This document shows positions 55,644-60,000 of a DNA stretch of 60,000 nucleotides, one piece after another; positions within the stretch are counted from its first letter, which is position 1; each line of letters starts with the position of its first letter. This DNA is from Spirogloea muscicola (taxonomy: Eukaryota > Streptophyta > Zygnematophyceae > Spirogloeales > Spirogloeaceae). The notes under the pieces are model-generated. The model did no database searches, was not told where the DNA came from, and saw only the letters and a list, made by a program, of their open reading frames with translations. The translations under genes and the position numbers were made by a program. Where the stretch lies: positions 134,940-194,939 of the forward strand of contig WELB01000067.1 in NCBI GenBank assembly GCA_009602725.1, written 5' to 3'.

Positions 55644-56199
55644 CAAGAAATACACAGAATACATAAGGCAGAACATGCCAGCAAGACCTGATACATGTCA
55701 TGCCCCTTGCCTTCGCGTTGTTCATGAATAGCTCGATATTTGTGTCCTACAGGTTTTCCAGCAGCCTACTCCCAGAAGGGTTGAGGACTAATTATGGAAC
55801 TGCTGTCTGACTCTGACGAATGCTGTATGACGTGGCCGCAGGCGTCACACAAGTGCTCCTGGGCTGAGGACCGTTGCAAGCTCATCACGTTGGTGCCATG
55901 CTCGATCGTCCTGTAGAAGCCCGTGGAAGGACCATGGCTGCAAGTTGTAGCAATCAATTCCCTAAAAAAGGATGCTCTCTAAATAGGCGTATTACCAGTA
56001 ACGGTTATCACCGCTACTACTTTGTGCCTAAATGGAGTGCTATTTAAGGATGACTCAACATCCTATTCACAGCCTAATCAATCCCTTAAAGATTACTTGC
56101 TGGTAAGTTGGGTTGCCTTTAGAACCTTATCTTATTACCAAATGGATGGTAGACCCATGCATTATAGAACTAAATATGCCTGTACCCAGATACCCAAAC
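55116..56199. repeat. 1.08-kb near-perfect palindrome
   Basis: Arms 55,116-55,643 and 55,671-56,199 surround a 27-nt spacer (55,644-55,670). The arms differ by only a few substitutions and single-base indels, for example one base in GAGCTTGCAA(T)CGGTCC. The inner ends GGCATGTTC/GAACATGCC are perfect. Each arm can encode EHLCDACGHVIQHSSESDSS, open on - in the right arm (55,766-55,957) and shifted in the left arm. Confidence 0.88.
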
Positions 56200-56550
56200 A
56201 CTCAACGCACATGAGGCCCTAGCGCTTGCTCCTGTTTGCGATGCTGTAGTGGGGACAGCACCTAGCTGTAGCGCCCTTGCAGATGTGCTGGTGGACAACG
56301 CGGTACCCGAGGCGGTTAAAGGAGCTGGTCCAGCGGTACGGTGCCTGAAACGCATGACTTGTTCTTGAAGTCCTGGAGCAGCATCGCAGCGCCTGGCACT
56401 CTCATACGCTAGGGTGTGGTCCTGCGGTTACGTCATACAGCATTCGTCAGAGTCAGACAGCAGCGCAGGTATTCCAATGTCATTAGTTGATTGCCACTGT
56501 GTCACAGGATTATCCTTTAAAATGACATTATTACGCACAATGCTGCGTAA
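56200..56550 (+). other. Spacer with a short coding-like frame
   Basis: From the palindrome edge a + frame reads HEALALAPVCDAVVGTAPSC and runs about 50 codons to a stop near 56,359. A further copy of the CG.VIQHSSESDSS segment follows at 56,421-56,464. No family is recognised. Confidence 0.35.
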
Positions 56551-56565
56551 ATTTTGCAGCAGGAG

Positions 56566-57295
56566 ATGGAGGATATAGACTTTATAAAGTCGTTCAACAA
56601 GTATCGTGTGCCGTGTACGGTGACATATGACAATAAGAAGGGCAAGTATACGAAGCTACCAGCAATTGCACGCTATCTAGACATAACACCTGAGAGAGCA
56701 CAACAATGTGAGCAAAATGGGCTGTTCGGAGAGCTCAATGTTTTCGACAGGAGATGAGACAGGATCGTTTTGCCTAGATTATGATGTGTACAACAGCCAA
56801 CGGACAGATCATCTGGGAAAGTAGATGGAGTCGAGTTCGCGGAAGATTGGGGGGTTGGGCACACGACACTCGACACGTTCACAACAAAAACAATCAGTGG
56901 AGGGTATCATAAGGTGTATCAGACATGCGAAGAGCTAAGTAAGATACGGAGCGGTAAGCTGAACAATGTGGTGCTGATTGATGTGCTGTATAATGATTGC
57001 GCGTTCACATTTGGGACAGGATACACTATTGTGCACCGTGTACCGCCGCAGAAACCATCAAGAGCAGTGATAACTTTTATAACGATAAACAACAACAGGA
57101 CTGACGTGTCGAACAGTAATTTCAACGGTGGAAACGTGAATATTGGCCAGAACCAGATAACGAACAGCAGATTTTATAATCAGCCCAAAGGGAGGCCAAT
57201 AACAAGCACAAACGTGAACCACGTGTTAGAGAGTGACAGTGAATGGGATATACAGAAGGAGGGCGAGGATGCATACAAGTTGGTGCCTACTTCGA
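56566..57295 (+). pseudogene. Second PrimPol relative, 3'-truncated, frameshifted
   Basis: The start ATGGAGGATATAGAC opens a protein parallel to the 52.6-kb gene: DFIKSFNKYRVPCTVTYDNK, then (shifted near 56,736) FSTGDETGSFCLDYDVYN with the Asp-x-Asp site, then (shifted back near 56,820) FTTKTISGGYHKVY, VLYNDCAFTFGTG and an Asn-rich linker. The two indels nearly compensate. At about 57,290 it changes to a Harbinger accessory ORF, so the helicase half is lost. Its sequence is diverged and more AT-rich than the first copy, so it is an older or different lineage member. Confidence 0.7.
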
Positions 57296-58210
57296 CAAAA
57301 TCGACTTAAATCGGGGATGTCAGAACACCACATCAGATCTTGACAGCGCCGGCAGCTCTGCCGTTCTTCCGGGCATGGCGCCCAGAGAGGACGCCTCGAC
57401 AAGTCAGCAGGTCGACGCACGGCTGAATCGGCTGACGGCGCGATTGACTCGACTTCAAGACCTTCAAGAGCAACAGCAAGCGGATGTGTAACGAATTTAC
57501 ATGGCTGGAATGTCAATGCAGCTGTAATGTATTGACAGATGCCTGGAGATTAGATACCTCATCCGGCTGATAAATAAATTGACTGTCAGTGCCGCAGGAA
57601 AGGCTTGACAGATGCCTGGAGACGGACAATTTCACCAGGCTGGGCAGCGTGGCTTTGATATAGAGCTGAGAGCGGCGCAACCCGGAGTCGTGACACGCGA
57701 GACAGCATGGTGCTGGCGCTGGAACGGCGACGGGAGGTGGCAGCGCTGTAAACTGCCTTGACGGCGTTGTTAGCCGTTAGTATTGACGGGGATGATAGAC
57801 GGCTGACGATAGCCTGGGGGTAGTGACCGTCAGCTGCGAGTGACGGGTAGATTGTCGGTGGTAGCCGTTGTTAGCCGTCGACAGGTCGTGGACGGGTCAT
57901 CAACGAGAGACTGGGTGCCGAATATCCCACCCGGGCCCGTATGGCCGGGCTCGCAGTCCGTCGGGCTATAAAGGGGGCACCCGAGATGGGAGAGGGGGTG
58001 AGTTCTTCACCCAACCTCGGACCCCTGGACCCTTGCCCCTGCAGTAACCGTTGCTCAGTTTTACCGTTGCGGCCCCATCCCAATGCCTCCCGCTTTTCCT
58101 TGCGCCGCCGGCAGCCCGGGCTTGGCGATCCACAGCATTCGTTACAGGATGTCTGGGACATCAATTTCCGGATATGCAGGCTGATTGAGAAGCTATCGTC
58201 TCGTGTCTAG
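57290..58210 (+). pseudogene. Harbinger accessory C-terminus split by an LTR
   Basis: 57,290-57,486 has DKIDLNRGCQNTTSDLDSAG and the coiled coil (RLTRLQDLQEQQQADV). After the LTR it resumes at 58,147 with WDINFRICRLIEKLSSRV and a stop at 58,210. Removing the LTR and one target repeat restores a continuous match to the 38.3-38.6 kb copy. Confidence 0.75.
57487..58146. mobile_element. Solo LTR, 660 bp, with 5-bp target duplication
   Basis: It begins TGTAACGAAT and ends ATTCGTTACA, flanked by GGATG at 57,482-57,486 and 58,147-58,151. TATAAA lies at 57,967-57,972. TGTAAC/GTTACA ends and 5-bp duplications are usual for Ty3/gypsy LTRs. No internal retroviral-type genes remain, as expected from LTR-LTR recombination. 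The orientation is probably + from the TATA box. Confidence 0.85.
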
Positions 58211-58259
58211 CTGTGTATTTCATTTGCTTCCCCCGGCACCTTTTGGCGCTTTGAACCTT

Positions 58260-59360
58260 GTCTTTCTATTTGGGCTGGCCTTTCCCAGCCCCTACCCTCT
58301 GTGGGCGAGCAGATTCCTTTCTCTCTTGCGCCATCGAGTGTCGGCCTGTTTGCAGCGTGCTCAGGCTCATGCATTTCACCAGAAAGTGAGAAATTTCTCT
58401 CCCAAAGGGGCAAGGGCTGTGGAAAGCCAGCCCGAAAAGACTTGACAAGGTTCGAAGGGGCCCGGAAAGCTGTCTCAGAACTTGGGTAGGATGAAGCACT
58501 CAACTCCAACCAGGGGCAGCCACACCGACTGTGCCAGGTTGGGCGACACATCATGCGGAGAGGAAGAAGGAGAGGCACTATATTGACCACCCCGGGGCGA
58601 CCACTTCTTCCTGTGCGCCATGGACATGTACGGCGGCTACGGAACGAAGTGGTCTTCCCTCCATAGCCTGGCACTGCATGTTGACGCCCGCCGACGTAGT
58701 CGGGCGGGTAGCTAGGCCATTTTTGTGTCCCACAAGCCATTGTTGCATGCTACAGAACGAGGCTATCATTGAGTCTGCAGCGCTCCCAGGCACTCGCGAA
58801 TCACCAGCGTGCTGTCGTGCTTTAGCCCAGGCTAGTGGCTTCCGTGGTGGTGGTTTGGCTCCTCAGTATAGCTTGTCAGATATGCATGTGCTCACTCGGG
58901 GATATTAGTGTCCCCCTTAGCCAGTTCATTACCCAGTTAACAGTTACATTTGTAAGGCTAGAATTGGCCTCCCTTTTATTTCATGCGCACCGCGCACTTT
59001 CTCACGAGTGAGGAGCCGCAAATTCGAAGACTAGCAGCCGAAAAGCAATGCCCCTGACGAAAGCCAGAGGCTGCAGCGAGAGCACGGCCGGCATGCAGGC
59101 GCAAGGCGTGGGCATGGATCGCTGGAGGGAAATGGAAAGGCGCATACGGAAGACCTGAGCTAACGAGCGAGCGGCATTGGACCACAAAGCTGGGCGAGCT
59201 CTAGTTGGTGGCAAAAGGGCTTGGATCTGCCATCTGGTATTCAGGCATCGATTAGCGACCTTCATGTATTGACCCGTGGGTATTGAGCAGGGTCAACTTG
59301 TAGTGTGTGATTCCGTCACCAAACGTGCTTGCCCCTGTACTTGGCCATTTTGACCCTACT
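58260..59360. mobile_element. LINE tails and two LINE 3' regions
   Basis: Hairpins near 58,271 (+) and 58,425 (-). 58,510-59,000 (+) is a LINE C-terminus (RKKERHYIDHPGATTSS, ALAQASGFRGG, MHVLTRGY-stop at 58,908) with a type-B tail. 59,000-59,345 (-) is another copy reading NTRWQIQALLPPTRARPALWSN and QRSMPTPCACMP with the usual one-base shift. Confidence 0.6.
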
Positions 59361-59659
59361 TTGTTTCGAGCACACGGAAATCTTCTTTTCATGCACAGCA
59401 AGACATGCTGATGGACTCGTCGGACTGTGACGATAGCATGGACTGCGACGATACTCGAAAGTGTCAGATCGATTTTGACTGTTTGCAAGGAGTTTGTACA
59501 TAGCCGTTGGCGGACAGAGCCCTGGCGGCCCCCACTACAGCTTATTGATCAGCCTGCTAAGCAAAATCTCGAAATCCTGCGCAAAATTTGCAAAAAGAGG
59601 CAGATTGGTTGCTAGTCTGAGAAGTATTTGTACAGCAACCTCGATCAATTAGAGAGATT

Positions 59660-60000
59660 GCTGCCGGCCCTTACATCAGCTTCTCAATTATCAACGTGCC
59701 TGCTGTGCTTGGACCTCAAGTCCCGCAGATCTGCTTGCAGTTGCTCTACGAGTCCTTCAAGTCGAGTAAATCGAGCCTCCAGCCGATCCAGCTGTGTTTC
59801 AGCCTTCCTCGTCCGCTGACTTGTTGAGGCCTCCTGTCAGGGCGCCATGCTCGGAAGCTCGGCAGAGCAGCCGACGCTGTCAAGCTGTGCTGTATTGCCC
59901 TGACATCCTCGATATGATTCCATAATGTTGAACACCTCGGCCGCACCGTCGCGAAGAGTCGATGCTGCCTCGCCGCGAAAGCTCCTCAACCTCTTTTCCT
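59660..60000 (-). pseudogene. Harbinger accessory protein, Myb-type, runs off the window
   Basis: On - it reads from the window edge through a GEAAST-like segment, an acidic linker and a coiled coil with frame breaks. It matches exon 2 of the gene at 21,460. Confidence 0.5.

Overview
The window looks like nuclear DNA of a green alga (Chlorophyta; class not resolved). The evidence is GC-rich exons with many short GT-AG introns, TGTAA polyadenylation signals downstream of two genes, and a plastid-type ABC transporter whose sequence fits the plant and green-algal ABCB28 (NAP8) group. I saw no rRNA, tRNA or CRISPR array. Five single N bases mark likely assembly joins.

Layout. (1) 1-15,000 holds the host genes, all on the + strand: the 3' part of an unrecognised multi-pass membrane protein (1-2,952), a complete 17-exon ABCB28-like chloroplast half-transporter (4,903-10,324), and a small two-exon gene (14,255-14,888). 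Old retroelement tails lie between them. (2) 15,800-60,000 is a nested transposon graveyard with four main components. LINE-type elements are mostly 5'-truncated; they share a protein end LTRGY-stop and a 3' stem-loop. PIF/Harbinger DNA transposons carry a + strand accessory gene facing a - strand DDE transposase. Two Ty1/copia elements (30.3-34.1 kb on -, 41.6-46.3 kb on +) have lost the integrase core. A solo LTR (57,487-58,146) has a 5-bp target duplication.

(3) 52.3-57.3 kb is the most unusual part. It holds three related copies or fragments of a virus-type replication protein (archaeo-eukaryotic PrimPol domain plus D5-like superfamily 3 helicase). One copy is nearly complete and is flanked by inverted repeats. 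Its right flank is a near-perfect palindrome of about 1.08 kb with a 27-nt spacer, which resembles a terminus-to-terminus junction of a linear replicon. No capsid, packaging or integrase gene is visible.

The host genes do not form a functional set. The mobile elements interact by nesting: for example the second PrimPol copy was cut by a Harbinger accessory gene, which was later cut by the LTR. Exon and copy boundaries were read by eye from splice signals, frame continuity and repeat comparison, so ends of repeats are approximate.
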